A stretch of DNA of 45,815 nucleotides from Acidimicrobiaceae bacterium (GTDB lineage Bacteria > Actinomycetota > Acidimicrobiia > Acidimicrobiales > RAAP-2): positions 24,286 through 70,100 of the forward strand of contig PKZO01000065.1 in assembly GCA_003133125.1 (NCBI GenBank). Direction: 5' to 3'. Below, one piece after another: positions 36,566 through 45,815 of the stretch; the first letter of the stretch is position 1, and each line of letters begins with the position of its first letter. The position numbers and the translations under genes are program-made. Under the pieces are notes generated by a model. It had not been told where the DNA came from and made no database searches. It saw only the letters and a list, made by a program, of their open reading frames with translations.

Positions 36566-37522
36566 TCAACTGGAACCGCCAGAATCTCGATAGTGCTCGC
36601 GCCAGATCAGTCGATAGATCCGCAACTTGCGCGGAATCGACCGTAGACCAGGGATCACCGGTACGAGCAGCAGCAGGACCGAGAGCACCATCATCACCGC
36701 CCAGACCAGGGCGTCGCCGTTGCCACTCTGGTTGAACGGCGGGATCTGGTACCAGAAGGTGTAGAGCCACAGCCATGCCTGACCGGGGTAGTTGCCGGTC
36801 TCGTTCATCATGCCCCACTGGTCACCACCGAGGTGTTGTTCGGTGGCGAGGTTGCCGAGGTACTGGCTGTCCGCGAGGAAGAGCAGGGGCTTGGTGTAGT
36901 CAGTCGTGTAGAAGCCGTTGTCGTTCAGCAGGTCCTGATCGAGCGCGCCCGAGCGCGCCATGGTCGTCAGGTCGTTGATCATCACCGGCACCGGACCGGC
37001 GTTGGTGGTGTTCACCACCACCTGGCCCTTGACGAACTTCATGTCCGCCGAGGCCTTCGCGTAGGCGTTGAGCCAACCCGTTTGGGTGCTTGACGAGGCC
37101 GAGGAGTACTGCTTGAGGTCCGCGTCCAACGTCGGCTCGTTCGGCAGCGCCTTTAGGGGCTCGATGACGAAGTTCTGAGCGGAGTTGATGGGAATGCGAA
37201 CGCCGACCCATTTTGCCAGCTGCAATGGACCGATCTGCTGGCTGGCACCATTGTGGTTATAGGGGGCACCGTAGGAAGCGGATATCGACGTGCCGTTCAG
37301 TTCGCTGAGTGCGGTCGTGGCGAAGTCGATGGGATCCGCGTTCGACCAGGACTTGATGGTGATGGCCGCTTCGTCGGGTGAGCCGAAAACAACCGCGAAG
37401 ATCAAGGTGAGTAGCGCGATCACCAAAAGGGCGATGGTGCCCTCCTTGATGATGTCGTAGGGCGTGTGCCCGCCCTTCCACTCGGGGGCGTCGACGTCGG
37501 GTCGGAAGGCCTTCTTCGTCAT
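36566..37522 (-). CDS. membrane protein with large extracytoplasmic domain, putative cytochrome b C-terminal-like partner
   Basis: 318 aa; N-terminal TM, about 200 aa extracytoplasmic domain, C-terminal TM; contains no Cys residue; ATGA overlap with cytochrome b gene. Confidence 0.65.
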   Translation of the reverse strand: MTKKAFRPDVDAPEWKGGHTPYDIIKEGTIALLVIALLTLIFAVVFGSPDEAAITIKSWSNADPIDFATTALSELNGTSISASYGAPYNHNGASQQIGPLQLAKWVGVRIPINSAQNFVIEPLKALPNEPTLDADLKQYSSASSSTQTGWLNAYAKASADMKFVKGQVVVNTTNAGPVPVMINDLTTMARSGALDQDLLNDNGFYTTDYTKPLLFLADSQYLGNLATEQHLGGDQWGMMNETGNYPGQAWLWLYTFWYQIPPFNQSGNGDALVWAVMMVLSVLLLLVPVIPGLRSIPRKLRIYRLIWREHYRDSGGSS

Positions 37523-38166
37523 TCGCCGACCGCGACCTTCTGCGCCGCTGGCTTCACGTCGTCCTCAAAGGGAGGCACCACGCCCTTGATGCGCACGAGA
37601 ATCACGTGTAGTGCAGTCAGCACCACCGCCGCGATCGGTAACAGGACGATGTGCCACATCAGCATCTGTCCCAGGTTCAAGACGTTGAAGTAGGCGCCGG
37701 CGCCCGTCGCGTTGATACCGTCCTTGGCCTGGGTCGTGATCCACTGCGAGTCGAAGTTGCTCTGACTGGCGTAGCCCGTGAAGGCCGTGGCGATGGAGGC
37801 GAGAAAGGTCACCACGCCGGTCATCCAGGTGAGCGTGCGCCCGCCGCGCCAGGCGGCCATGGCGAACTTGCCCCAGAGGTGGATGACCATGGTGAAGAAG
37901 AAGATCTCCACGCTCCAGAGGTGCAGTGAGTTGACGAAGTGACCGTACTGTGAACCGTGCCACCACTGCGGCCCGCGCAGCGCGAGGACGCAGCCCGTGA
38001 AGATCACTACCCCGAGCGAGGCCAGGGTCGCCACGCCAAAGACGTAGATCCACGAGGCGACGTAGGACGGCTGGGTGTCGGGAAGGACCTTTTCCGGAGG
38101 GAGTTTGCCCTCGACCCTACGACGTAGTCGGGTCGTCCATTGACGGTCGATCTCTGCGTTGCTCAT
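37519..38166 (-). CDS. cytochrome b N-terminal-like (b6-type) diheme membrane protein
   Basis: 215 aa; His pairs SLHLWSVEIFFFTMVIHLWGKF and MLMWHIVLLPIAAVVLTALHVILVRIKG, GGRTLTWMTGVV, GYASQSNFDSQWITTQ. Confidence 0.85.
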   Translation of the reverse strand: MSNAEIDRQWTTRLRRRVEGKLPPEKVLPDTQPSYVASWIYVFGVATLASLGVVIFTGCVLALRGPQWWHGSQYGHFVNSLHLWSVEIFFFTMVIHLWGKFAMAAWRGGRTLTWMTGVVTFLASIATAFTGYASQSNFDSQWITTQAKDGINATGAGAYFNVLNLGQMLMWHIVLLPIAAVVLTALHVILVRIKGVVPPFEDDVKPAAQKVAVGE

Positions 38167-38345
38167 TGGTTCTCCTTACGACGACGCCGGCCCGGGAAGG
38201 GTAAGAGGAGAGCCGCGACGAACGTGACGATCATCAAGATGATGACGGTCAGGTTGGCGACGCTTATGTAGAACCAGTGCCAGTGGATGTAATGCCCCAA
38301 AGTGTTCAATGGGAAAATCGCTGCAAAAGACAAAATGGTTGCCAT
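38163..38345 (-). CDS. small single/two-TM membrane protein in the cytochrome b operon
   Basis: 60 aa; MATILSFAAIFPLNTLGHYIHWHWFYISVANLTVIILMIVTFVAALLLPFPGRRRRKENQ; 4-bp overlap with cytochrome b gene. Confidence 0.7.
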   Translation of the reverse strand: MATILSFAAIFPLNTLGHYIHWHWFYISVANLTVIILMIVTFVAALLLPFPGRRRRKENQ

Positions 38346-38386
38346 CTAGTACGCACCCCCTCTTGGGCTCAGTATGTCAGGTTTGT

Positions 38387-39352
38387 TCAGGACGCGACTA
38401 AGGACTTTCGGCCCGGATTTGCCGAGCGGGATTTCTTCTCCGTACCTGGTTCTCGATCGTGGGCGCTTTGACGCAGAGTGAACTGGGTCATGCCAATGGA
38501 GAGCGACACCGCTCCGGCGACGTGTAGTTCAACGAGCACCACCGGTACGTGTGTGAGGTACTGGGTGACACCAATGGCCGCCTGAACAAGAGCAATCACT
38601 ACCAGACGTCGTACGCCGAGCTGGAGGGGTTTGGGTGCACCCGTCTGCCAGATCGCGAGCAACAAGCCCACCACGAGACCAATGAAGAGCAGGGCCGCGG
38701 CCGAGTGCACCCACGCGGCTGAGGAGAAGGCGAAGGGAAGACGTTTGGCGTGAACTTGACCTTGTGACGAGCCCGCGTGCGGTCCCGAGCCAGTGGTCAT
38801 GGTGCCGGTGACGAGCAGAATCACGAAGGGTATCCACAACGCTCGCGCGACGGCGCGAAAGTGCGGGTCGCGCACGTCACTGCGCGCGCCGGGTCCGTAG
38901 ATGTATTTCGAGTGGTGGTAGAGCACGGCCGCGATTACGACCATCGTCAGCGAGAGCAGCATGTGCAGTGAGACGAGCCAGGGGTTGAGCTTGCTGTAGA
39001 CAACCAATCCTCCGAGCACCGCGTCGGCGATGACGCCAAGGACAAGTGAACCCGAGAGCACCAGGAGGTCGCGACGACGGCGCTCGCGCAGCCACGCGGC
39101 GATCAAGGTCACACCCGTGAGAACAACCAAGGTCACGGTGACCATGCGGTTCGCGTACTCAATGAAGGGATGGATGCTCAACGAGCCCGTGATTCGTCCG
39201 TGAAAACACGTGGGCCAGTCCGGGCAACCCAGGCCCGAACCCGTGAGTCGCACGGCGGCCCCCGAGAGCACGATCAGGATCATCGACAAGAAGGTGGCAA
39301 AGGCGAACCAACGAAAGACCGGTGCTGACAGCGTGCGGGGTGTAGGTGCCAC
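38387..39352 (-). CDS. ctaA: heme A synthase
   Basis: 321 aa; GAAVRLTGSGLGCPDWPTCFHGRI, EYANRMVT, HAKRLPF. Confidence 0.93.
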   Translation of the reverse strand: MAPTPRTLSAPVFRWFAFATFLSMILIVLSGAAVRLTGSGLGCPDWPTCFHGRITGSLSIHPFIEYANRMVTVTLVVLTGVTLIAAWLRERRRRDLLVLSGSLVLGVIADAVLGGLVVYSKLNPWLVSLHMLLSLTMVVIAAVLYHHSKYIYGPGARSDVRDPHFRAVARALWIPFVILLVTGTMTTGSGPHAGSSQGQVHAKRLPFAFSSAAWVHSAAALLFIGLVVGLLLAIWQTGAPKPLQLGVRRLVVIALVQAAIGVTQYLTHVPVVLVELHVAGAVSLSIGMTQFTLRQSAHDREPGTEKKSRSANPGRKSLVAS

Positions 39353-39394
39353 CCCCGTAGCCTAGGGAATCCGCCGACTCGTAGAATAACCGGC

Positions 39395-40309
39395 GTGACT
39401 ATCGCAGCCCCTCGTAACCTCTCCATTTCCGAGGTCCTTCGCGGCTACGTCGCGCTGACCAAACCGCGCATCATCGAGTTACTGCTCGTCACGACGATCC
39501 CCACCATGGTGGTGGCGGCCAACGGGATTCCCGGGTTCTGGCTCATCGTGGCGACGTTGATTGGTGGCACGCTCGCCGCGGGCGGTGCCAACGCTTTTAA
39601 CATGGTGATCGATCGCGATATCGACGCCATCATGCAACGCACCAAGAGACGACCGCTCGTCACCGGCGTGATGAGTCCGCGAGCCGCCACGATTTTCGCG
39701 CTTGGTCTCGAAGTCGTGGCGTTTGCGGTTCTGGTCATTTGGGTAAATCAACTCTCGGCCTGGTTGGCCCTCGCCGCAACGGCCTTCTACGTGTTTGTTT
39801 ACACCATGTGGTTAAAACGTCGCTCCAAGCAGAACATCGTGATTGGTGGCGCGGCGGGAGCAGTACCCGTGCTGATTGGTTGGTCGTCGGTGACCAACTC
39901 GCTCGCCTGGACCCCCGTGCTGCTGTTCCTGGTGATCTTCATCTGGACGCCACCACACTTCTGGGCGCTCGCGGTGCGCTACCGCGACGACTACGAAGCG
40001 GCGAACGTACCAATGATGCCCGTGGTGGCGTCGCTTCGACGCACCACCCTGGAGATCCTCGTCTACACCGTCTTGATGTGGGCGCTGACGATGCTGATCG
40101 GGCCCGCGGCCCACTTGGGATGGATCTACGCGGTGTCGGCGACCGTATTGGGTGGTCTGTTCACCTTCTACGCGTTTCGTCTCTATCGCCACGCCCTCGC
40201 GGATCGCGCGGACGCGGGCGAGGCGATGCGCCTCTTTCATTTCTCGATTACGTACTTAACGGCGTTGTTTGTCCTTATGGCGGTCGATGTCATTGTCCGA
40301 AGCCACTAA
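39395..40309 (+). CDS. ctaB: protoheme IX farnesyltransferase
   Basis: 304 aa; ALTKPRIIELLLVTTIPTM, NMVIDRDIDAIMQRTKRRPL, RSKQNIVIGGAAGAVPVLIGW. Confidence 0.96.
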   Translation: MTIAAPRNLSISEVLRGYVALTKPRIIELLLVTTIPTMVVAANGIPGFWLIVATLIGGTLAAGGANAFNMVIDRDIDAIMQRTKRRPLVTGVMSPRAATIFALGLEVVAFAVLVIWVNQLSAWLALAATAFYVFVYTMWLKRRSKQNIVIGGAAGAVPVLIGWSSVTNSLAWTPVLLFLVIFIWTPPHFWALAVRYRDDYEAANVPMMPVVASLRRTTLEILVYTVLMWALTMLIGPAAHLGWIYAVSATVLGGLFTFYAFRLYRHALADRADAGEAMRLFHFSITYLTALFVLMAVDVIVRSH

Positions 40310-40868
40310 ACCTCAGCGGGGTCACCCGTCGCCCATGATGTTCGTCTCGCTCGGCATCGGAGCAGTTATCGCGCTCGCGCTCATCACCGTGGTTTCGGTC
40401 CTGACGGGTGGCAAGGTGACCGATTCGAATACCGCTCCCAAGTCAGCGTTGGACGGGACCAAGATCGCTTCTTTCTCCGTGAGCGGACTCGACGGCGGGA
40501 GTCAGCACGCTCCCTGGTCGAGCGGGCGACCTTCGGTGCTGGTCTTCTTTGCGAGCTGGTGCGGTCCTTGTCAGGGAGAGATTCCCAAGCTGGCAAACTA
40601 CGTCGCGACCCACCACGACGGCAACGTCGAGGTCATGGGCATTGACGCGGGCGACCAACGAGGGGCGGCTCAGTCGTTCACGAAGAAGGACCACGTGACC
40701 TTTCGCGTCGCGTTCGATCCCAACGACACCATCACCGCCGGTCTGTTCAAGTTCGCGGCGTTACCAGAGACGGTGTTCTTGAACGCAAAGGGCGTCGTCG
40801 TGAACGTCCACGTGGGCGCGATTGCGGTCTCGCAGTTCGCGAGCGGCATCAAGTCGCTCGAGACCTAG
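40287..40868 (+). CDS. TlpA-like membrane-anchored thioredoxin
   Basis: N-terminal TM, VLVFFASWCGPCQGEIPKL active site. Confidence 0.88.
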   Translation: MSLSEATKPQRGHPSPMMFVSLGIGAVIALALITVVSVLTGGKVTDSNTAPKSALDGTKIASFSVSGLDGGSQHAPWSSGRPSVLVFFASWCGPCQGEIPKLANYVATHHDGNVEVMGIDAGDQRGAAQSFTKKDHVTFRVAFDPNDTITAGLFKFAALPETVFLNAKGVVVNVHVGAIAVSQFASGIKSLET

Positions 40869-41596
40869 TCGAATCGGAACGTCCGGGCCGCGAGTAGCGG
40901 CGCGAGTACCGCCCAGACGCCGAGCGAGATCCAGTCGGCCGTAGTCGGCGTCAGACCCTGGCCGAGTATTCGATGGAGCCCTTCGGCGAGGGCTCCCGAA
41001 GGCAGCCCCACGACGACGTGACGTATGAACGACGGAAGTGACGACACCGGTACGACGATGCCCGAGACCAGCAGCAGGATCAGGTACAGGCCGTTACTCG
41101 CCGCGAGGTTCACCTCGGCTCGTAGTTGGCCAGCGAGCAGCAGGCCAATGCCCGCACATCCGGCTGAACCGAGCACGAGCAGGGCGGCGACCTCGAGTGC
41201 GCCGCCTAAGCCGCCGCGGGGGTGCCAACGAAGAGCCAGGGCGACCAGGCTAAGGACGACGACCTGGATGGCTTCGGTGACGAGGACCCCTCCGATCTTG
41301 GCGCCGATCAATCGTCGCTGGCCCAGCGGGGTGACGAAGAGCCGGCGCAGCACGCCAAAGGACCGCTCGAATCCTGTGGCGATCGACAGCGCCACGAGCG
41401 ACGTCGACAGGACGCAGAGGGCCAGGATGCCCGGGGCGATGAAGTCGACCCGGTGCGCGGCGGGCGAGGTGGTGACCTTCGCGAGCGAGAAGAAGACGAG
41501 CAAGAGCACGGGGATGCCGATCGTCAGTAGCAAAGTCTCGCCACGACGGATGTTCATACGCACTTCGGCCAGGGTCTGAGCCCACCACGCTTTCAC
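40865..41596 (-). CDS. ABC-2 type transporter permease
   Basis: GTG start at 41596 (VKAWWAQTLAEVRMNIRRGETLLLTIGIPV), six TM helices; GTGA overlap with ATPase gene. Track ORF to 42532 is an out-of-frame read-through. Confidence 0.85.
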   Translation of the reverse strand: MKAWWAQTLAEVRMNIRRGETLLLTIGIPVLLLVFFSLAKVTTSPAAHRVDFIAPGILALCVLSTSLVALSIATGFERSFGVLRRLFVTPLGQRRLIGAKIGGVLVTEAIQVVVLSLVALALRWHPRGGLGGALEVAALLVLGSAGCAGIGLLLAGQLRAEVNLAASNGLYLILLLVSGIVVPVSSLPSFIRHVVVGLPSGALAEGLHRILGQGLTPTTADWISLGVWAVLAPLLAARTFRFD

Positions 41597-42504
41597 GGTC
41601 GCACTCCGCTTCGCTCGTCGGCGATGAGCTCGAGGTACCGCTCTTCGAGAGTCGCTCGAGTGCGAAGTGACACCATGGAAAGGCCCACGCTGGTCAGGTA
41701 GTTGTTCACCGAGGTGATCCTCTCGGGGCTCGACGCTACGGCACAGCGGACGCGCAAGGGTCCGTCGTTGGTGACTTCGCACGCCAAGAGGGCTGCGAGG
41801 GCCGTGGGGTCGACGGGCCCCGACGTCTCGATGATGAGTTCGGGCTCTCCCGCGAGCTCGAGCAGCGTACCCTGGGCGACTTCGTGTCCCCGGTGCACGA
41901 TGACGAGATGGTCCGCGACGCGCTCGGCTTCGTCGAGTTCGTGCGTGGTTATCAACAGCGCACATCCCCGGTCTCGTTCGGCACGGATGATGTCGCGTAT
42001 GACTTGTCGACCTTCGGGGTCGACTGAAGTCGTGGGTTCGTCGAGCACCAAGACCTTGGGACGTCCGAGCAGCGCCAGCGCCAGCAGGGTGCGCTGCTGT
42101 TCGCCACCGCTCAAGCGTCGCCACGGAGTGCGTGCGCATTTGTCTAGTTCCAACAGCGCCAACAGCTCGCTCGGCTCGCGCGGCGCCTCGTAGTAGGTCG
42201 CCGTCAACTCGAGGACCTGGCGAGGCGTCATGGGAAACCAGACGCCACCACGCTGGAGCAGGGCTCCGGTGCGCGCGACGACCTCGCGGTGATCGCGCAC
42301 CGGGTCGAGTCCGTGGACGCGAACGGTCCCCGAGGTGGGACGACGAAATCCAAGCAGCGTCTCGACCGCCGTGGTCTTTCCCGCGCCGTTGGGACCCAGC
42401 AGGGCGGCGACCTCGCCGTAGTTGATGTGCAGCGTGACGTCGTCCACGGCGTCCACGGTCCCAAAAGAGACCGTCAGGTTCTTCATCTCTACGGCGTTGC
42501 TCAC
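41593..42504 (-). CDS. ABC transporter ATP-binding protein
   Basis: 303 aa; LLGPNGAGKTT, LSGGEQQR, VLVLDEPTTSVDPEGRQ. Confidence 0.94.
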   Translation of the reverse strand: MSNAVEMKNLTVSFGTVDAVDDVTLHINYGEVAALLGPNGAGKTTAVETLLGFRRPTSGTVRVHGLDPVRDHREVVARTGALLQRGGVWFPMTPRQVLELTATYYEAPREPSELLALLELDKCARTPWRRLSGGEQQRTLLALALLGRPKVLVLDEPTTSVDPEGRQVIRDIIRAERDRGCALLITTHELDEAERVADHLVIVHRGHEVAQGTLLELAGEPELIIETSGPVDPTALAALLACEVTNDGPLRVRCAVASSPERITSVNNYLTSVGLSMVSLRTRATLEERYLELIADERSGVRP

Positions 42505-42561
42505 GACCTTTGAACCTAGACGCTTCGGTCACCCTTCGGGTCCGTCGGTAGGCTTGCGTGC

Positions 42562-43869
42562 ATGATTGATCTCGCGCAACTGCGTCGTGAACCTGAATTC
42601 GTCAAAGCCGCCCTCGCTCGCAGGGGTGTCGAGCTCTCGACGATGGACGAGATCATTGGCTTGGACGCCGAGCACCGCCAACTGCTTCAAGAGGCCGAAC
42701 GGTTGCGCGCCGAGGTGAAGGAGCTCTCACGTCAGGTGGGCGAAGCGCGCCGGAACAACGAGGAAGACAAGGCAGAGGAACTGACCTCGACGAGCCGCGA
42801 ACTGGGCGATCAAGAGAGAATGGCGAGTCAGCGCGTGGACGCCGTGGCGCAGGATTTGCGTGAGAAGTTGTTGATGATACCCAACATTCCGGCGCCCGAT
42901 GTTCCTGACGGCAGGGATGAGAACGACAACGTGGAAACGCGGCGCTGGTGGGTCGGTATGGACCAGGGCGCGGCCTTTCCGACCTACGCGGCACACCAGC
43001 GCGTTCCCCACTGGGACATCGGGATCGAACTTGGCATCCTCGACCTGGAATCGGGCGCCAAGTTGGCTGGTTCGATGTTCCCGCTGTATCGAGGAGCGGG
43101 TGCGCGTCTACTGCGCTCGTTGGGCTTTTTCGCCCTAAACGCTCACATGGCGGACTACGAGGAGATCCGTCCGCCGAGTTTCGCTCTTACCGAGACCATG
43201 ATGTCGACTGGTCATCTTCCCAAGTCGGTCGACGACATGTACGCGATCGAGCGCGACGACCTCTGGGCCATTCCGACCGCCGAAGTGCCCCTCACGTCGA
43301 TGAACCGCGACGAGATCCTCGAAGAATCACAGTTGCCCCTACGCCTGACGGCCCAGACCGCCTGCTTTCGTCGTGAAGCTGGCGCCGCGGGCCGTGACAC
43401 CAGGGGGTTGCTACGAGTGCACGAATTCGACAAGGTCGAACTCTTCGCGTACTGCACACCCGATCAGGCCGAGGCGGCTCACGCGGACATCCTGGCTCGC
43501 GCCGAAGGATTGCTCCAGGCGCTCGGACTTACCTACCGCGTGCTCGACCTGTGCACGGGTGATCTGGGCACGTCGTCGGCTCGTACGGTGGACCTCGAGG
43601 TGTTCAGCCCGGGCGTAGACCGCTGGCTCGAAGTGTCCTCGGTGAGTTGGTTCCGAGACTTTCAGGCGCGCAGGGCCAACGTGCGCTACCGCACGGCGGC
43701 GGGCACCACCGCGCTCGTGCACACCGTGAACGGATCTGCGCTGGCGTGGGCGCGCATCTGGGCCGCACTCGTCGAGACCTACCGGCTCAGCGACGGATCA
43801 GTGAAGTTGCCCGACGTGCTCGCTCCCTACATGGGCGATCAATTGACCATCACGAAGAAGGGTTCATAA
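42562..43869 (+). CDS. serS: seryl-tRNA synthetase
   Basis: 435 aa; MIDLAQLRREPEFVKAALARRG, TAEVPLTSM, CFRREAGAAGRDTRGLLRVHEFDKVELF, class II motifs. Confidence 0.97.
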   Translation: MIDLAQLRREPEFVKAALARRGVELSTMDEIIGLDAEHRQLLQEAERLRAEVKELSRQVGEARRNNEEDKAEELTSTSRELGDQERMASQRVDAVAQDLREKLLMIPNIPAPDVPDGRDENDNVETRRWWVGMDQGAAFPTYAAHQRVPHWDIGIELGILDLESGAKLAGSMFPLYRGAGARLLRSLGFFALNAHMADYEEIRPPSFALTETMMSTGHLPKSVDDMYAIERDDLWAIPTAEVPLTSMNRDEILEESQLPLRLTAQTACFRREAGAAGRDTRGLLRVHEFDKVELFAYCTPDQAEAAHADILARAEGLLQALGLTYRVLDLCTGDLGTSSARTVDLEVFSPGVDRWLEVSSVSWFRDFQARRANVRYRTAAGTTALVHTVNGSALAWARIWAALVETYRLSDGSVKLPDVLAPYMGDQLTITKKGS

Positions 43870-44578
43870 GCTCAAAGCGGTAACCGACGCCACGCACGGT
43901 AGTGATGTGGGTGGGCGATTTTGGATCCTCCTCGATCAGGCTGCGGAGGCGTTTGATGTGCACGTCCAGGGTCTTGGTGTCGCCGACGTAGTCGTTACCC
44001 CACACTCGGTCGATGAGCACCTCTCGGGTCAGCACGCGCCCGGGATTCTCGAGCAGGAGGCGAAGTAGTGCGAACTCCTTCTTACGAAGTTTGATCTCTT
44101 CACCGTCGACGAAACAACGCCGCGCGTCGACGTCCATGCGTAACGGTCCCTGCTCGATGATCTCTTCGCTAAGCGCGGACTGCTCGTGGACCTCACGGCG
44201 CCGTAGTACCGCGCGGATGCGAGCCACCAGCTCACGAAGCCGGTAGGGCTTGGTGACGTAGTCGTCGGCGCCAATCTCGAGCATGAGGACCATGTCGACT
44301 TCCTCTCCCTTGGCACTCACGATGATGATCGGCACGTCACTGACGTTTCTGATCGATCGGCACACGTCCAGACCAGAGAGCTTGGGGAGCATGAGATCCA
44401 GGAGCACCAGGTCGAAAGTCTCTCGAGAGTAGAGGGTGAGTGCCTCCTGTCCGTCTCGAGCGATGCTCACGTTAAAGCCCTCGCGGCCTAGTCCGATGCT
44501 GAGTGCGTCAATGAAGGACTCCTCGTCCTCGACGACCAGGATGTGGATCTTCTTCTCGGAGTTCGATTTCTTGCTCAT
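43850..44578 (-). CDS. OmpR-family response regulator, RegX3/PhoB-like
   Basis: 242 aa; receiver domain LVLLDLMLPKLSGLDVC and wHTH VWGNDYVGDTKTLDVHIKRLRSLIE. Confidence 0.92.
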   Translation of the reverse strand: MSKKSNSEKKIHILVVEDEESFIDALSIGLGREGFNVSIARDGQEALTLYSRETFDLVLLDLMLPKLSGLDVCRSIRNVSDVPIIIVSAKGEEVDMVLMLEIGADDYVTKPYRLRELVARIRAVLRRREVHEQSALSEEIIEQGPLRMDVDARRCFVDGEEIKLRKKEFALLRLLLENPGRVLTREVLIDRVWGNDYVGDTKTLDVHIKRLRSLIEEDPKSPTHITTVRGVGYRFELMNPSS

Positions 44579-45815
44579 TGGTGGTTCATCGGTAGTTCGA
44601 GGGCGAAGGTCGAACCCTCACCTTCTCGTGATTCGACGACGACCGAGCCTCCGTGGTTGTGGGCGACGTGACGCACGATGCTGAGTCCTAACCCGGTGCC
44701 GCCGGTTTCGCGGGCTCGGCCCGGGTCCACGCGGTAGAAGCGCTCGAAGATACGCTCAAGATCCTTGGCGGGTATCCCTACTCCGTGGTCCCGGATGGCG
44801 ACTCGTACGAGTGGACCGATGACCTCGCCCTCGTCGGACGTTCTCGGTTCGACTCGCTCGATGGTGATTATCACGGTGCCGCCCGCGGGCGAGTAGACGA
44901 CGGCGTTTTCTAAGAGGGCGTGGATCGCCGAGATCAACTGACGACGGTCGCCGACGATGACGTAGTTGGCGACGGGCTCGACGAAGTCCAAAGTGATCTC
45001 GTGCTGCTCGGCGGCGGTGCGGATCCGCTCGATGGCGTCAGCGACGATGAGTGAGACCGGTACCGGCTCCCTCGAGGGTGAACCCTCGCTCTCTATCCTC
45101 GAGAGGTCCAGCAAGTCTTCGATGATCCGATTGACGCGAAAGGCCTCGGAGTTGATTCGCTCGGCGAGTCGGTTCGCGACGGCGGGATCACGCTCGAACT
45201 GAAGGGTCTCGGCGAGCAAACCGAGCGCGCCCATCGGGGTCTTCAACTCGTGTGAGACGTTGGCGATGAAGTCGCGACGGATGTCTTCTAGGCGCCGGCG
45301 TTCCGAGACGTCCTCGATGACGGCGATGACGCCCAGGGGACGTCGGCCATCGTCGATCACCGACGCTCGAATCGTCAAGGTTCGTCGCGGCGGACCGTAG
45401 ATGTCGATGGTTCGATCAGCGACACCGTTGGTCCAGCCCTCGGCGAGGACTTCGGTGACCGCCTGGGCGGCGATGGCGTCACCGTAGCGGCTCGCCATGA
45501 GCGTTTCGGCCTGCGTGTTTCGAAAGATGACGCCCCCGGCTTCGTCACAGAGCACGAGGCCGAGGGGAAGGGCGTCAAGGGACCTGCGAAGCCGGATCGA
45601 TTCGGCACTCGACTCCGATACTGCAATCGTGGCAGCACCGGTGACTTCTTCTAAGAAACTGAGGGCCGACTCTACCTTTCCGTCGTCGTCACGAGGCTCG
45701 ACGCCGAGACGAGCGCCCAAGGCGGTGAGTCGCTGGGCAATGGAACGATGACCTCGACGCCGGTTGATCAGGGCGCCCACCAGTCCTCCTAGTACGAGGA
45801 CACCCGCCGCCGCTA
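44575..45815 (-). CDS. sensor histidine kinase, SenX3/PhoR-like, truncated at window end
   Basis: PAS domain, HisKA NVSHELKTPMGALGLLAETL, HATPase ENAVVYSP, GTGLGLSIVRHV; reading frame stays open past GTG 45780 to the window edge and encodes a TM-like AAAGVLVLGGLVGALINRRR. Confidence 0.9.
   Translation of the reverse strand, partial: AAAGVLVLGGLVGALINRRRGHRSIAQRLTALGARLGVEPRDDDGKVESALSFLEEVTGAATIAVSESSAESIRLRRSLDALPLGLVLCDEAGGVIFRNTQAETLMASRYGDAIAAQAVTEVLAEGWTNGVADRTIDIYGPPRRTLTIRASVIDDGRRPLGVIAVIEDVSERRRLEDIRRDFIANVSHELKTPMGALGLLAETLQFERDPAVANRLAERINSEAFRVNRIIEDLLDLSRIESEGSPSREPVPVSLIVADAIERIRTAAEQHEITLDFVEPVANYVIVGDRRQLISAIHALLENAVVYSPAGGTVIITIERVEPRTSDEGEVIGPLVRVAIRDHGVGIPAKDLERIFERFYRVDPGRARETGGTGLGLSIVRHVAHNHGGSVVVESREGEGSTFALELPMNHQ

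Noticed and set aside
40865-42532. 555-aa minus-strand ORF reading through permease and ATPase region
   Set aside because: The N-terminal ~310 aa are an Arg/His-rich out-of-frame shadow of the ABC ATPase gene; the real permease starts at GTG 41596.

Overview
High-GC actinobacterial chromosomal window, plausibly Acidimicrobiia-like by gene order (lineage is inference). Left flank (1-6.7 kb): 3' end of gyrA, a FrnE/DsbA-type oxidoreductase, a CoA-transferase, an ABC-F ATPase, a MarR regulator with a candidate operator, a PHB-depolymerase-like esterase and rsgA. From about 6.7 to 21.1 kb is an accessory, compositionally softer island. It holds two large polytopic membrane proteins, a GtrB/ArnC-like GT2, CDP-glucose synthesis genes (rfbF/rfbG-like), a two-zinc-motif sugar C-methyltransferase, a 3,5-epimerase, SDR reductases, another GT2 and a DMT-type transporter. 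The island ends at a decayed IS3-family transposase and a tRNA-Leu(CAG). From 21.4 to 27.5 kb lies the fhaA-fhaB-pstP-pbpA-pknB-crgA cell-division/signalling cluster, without the usual rodA/ftsW between pstP and pbpA. The rest contains thiolase, three thioesterases, pirin, tRNA-Ile(GAT), DUF2252, tRNA-Ala(TGC) followed by a degenerate repeat tract, a compact cytochrome-b-like operon with no recognisable Rieske or c-type partner, ctaA/ctaB, a redoxin, an ABC-2 exporter, serS and a SenX3/RegX3-like two-component system cut by the window edge. The most promising candidates for something under-described are the CDP-branched-sugar/GT island and the Rieske-free cytochrome b operon. Both are inferences that need homology searches. 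All calls come from reading the translations; no database search was run.
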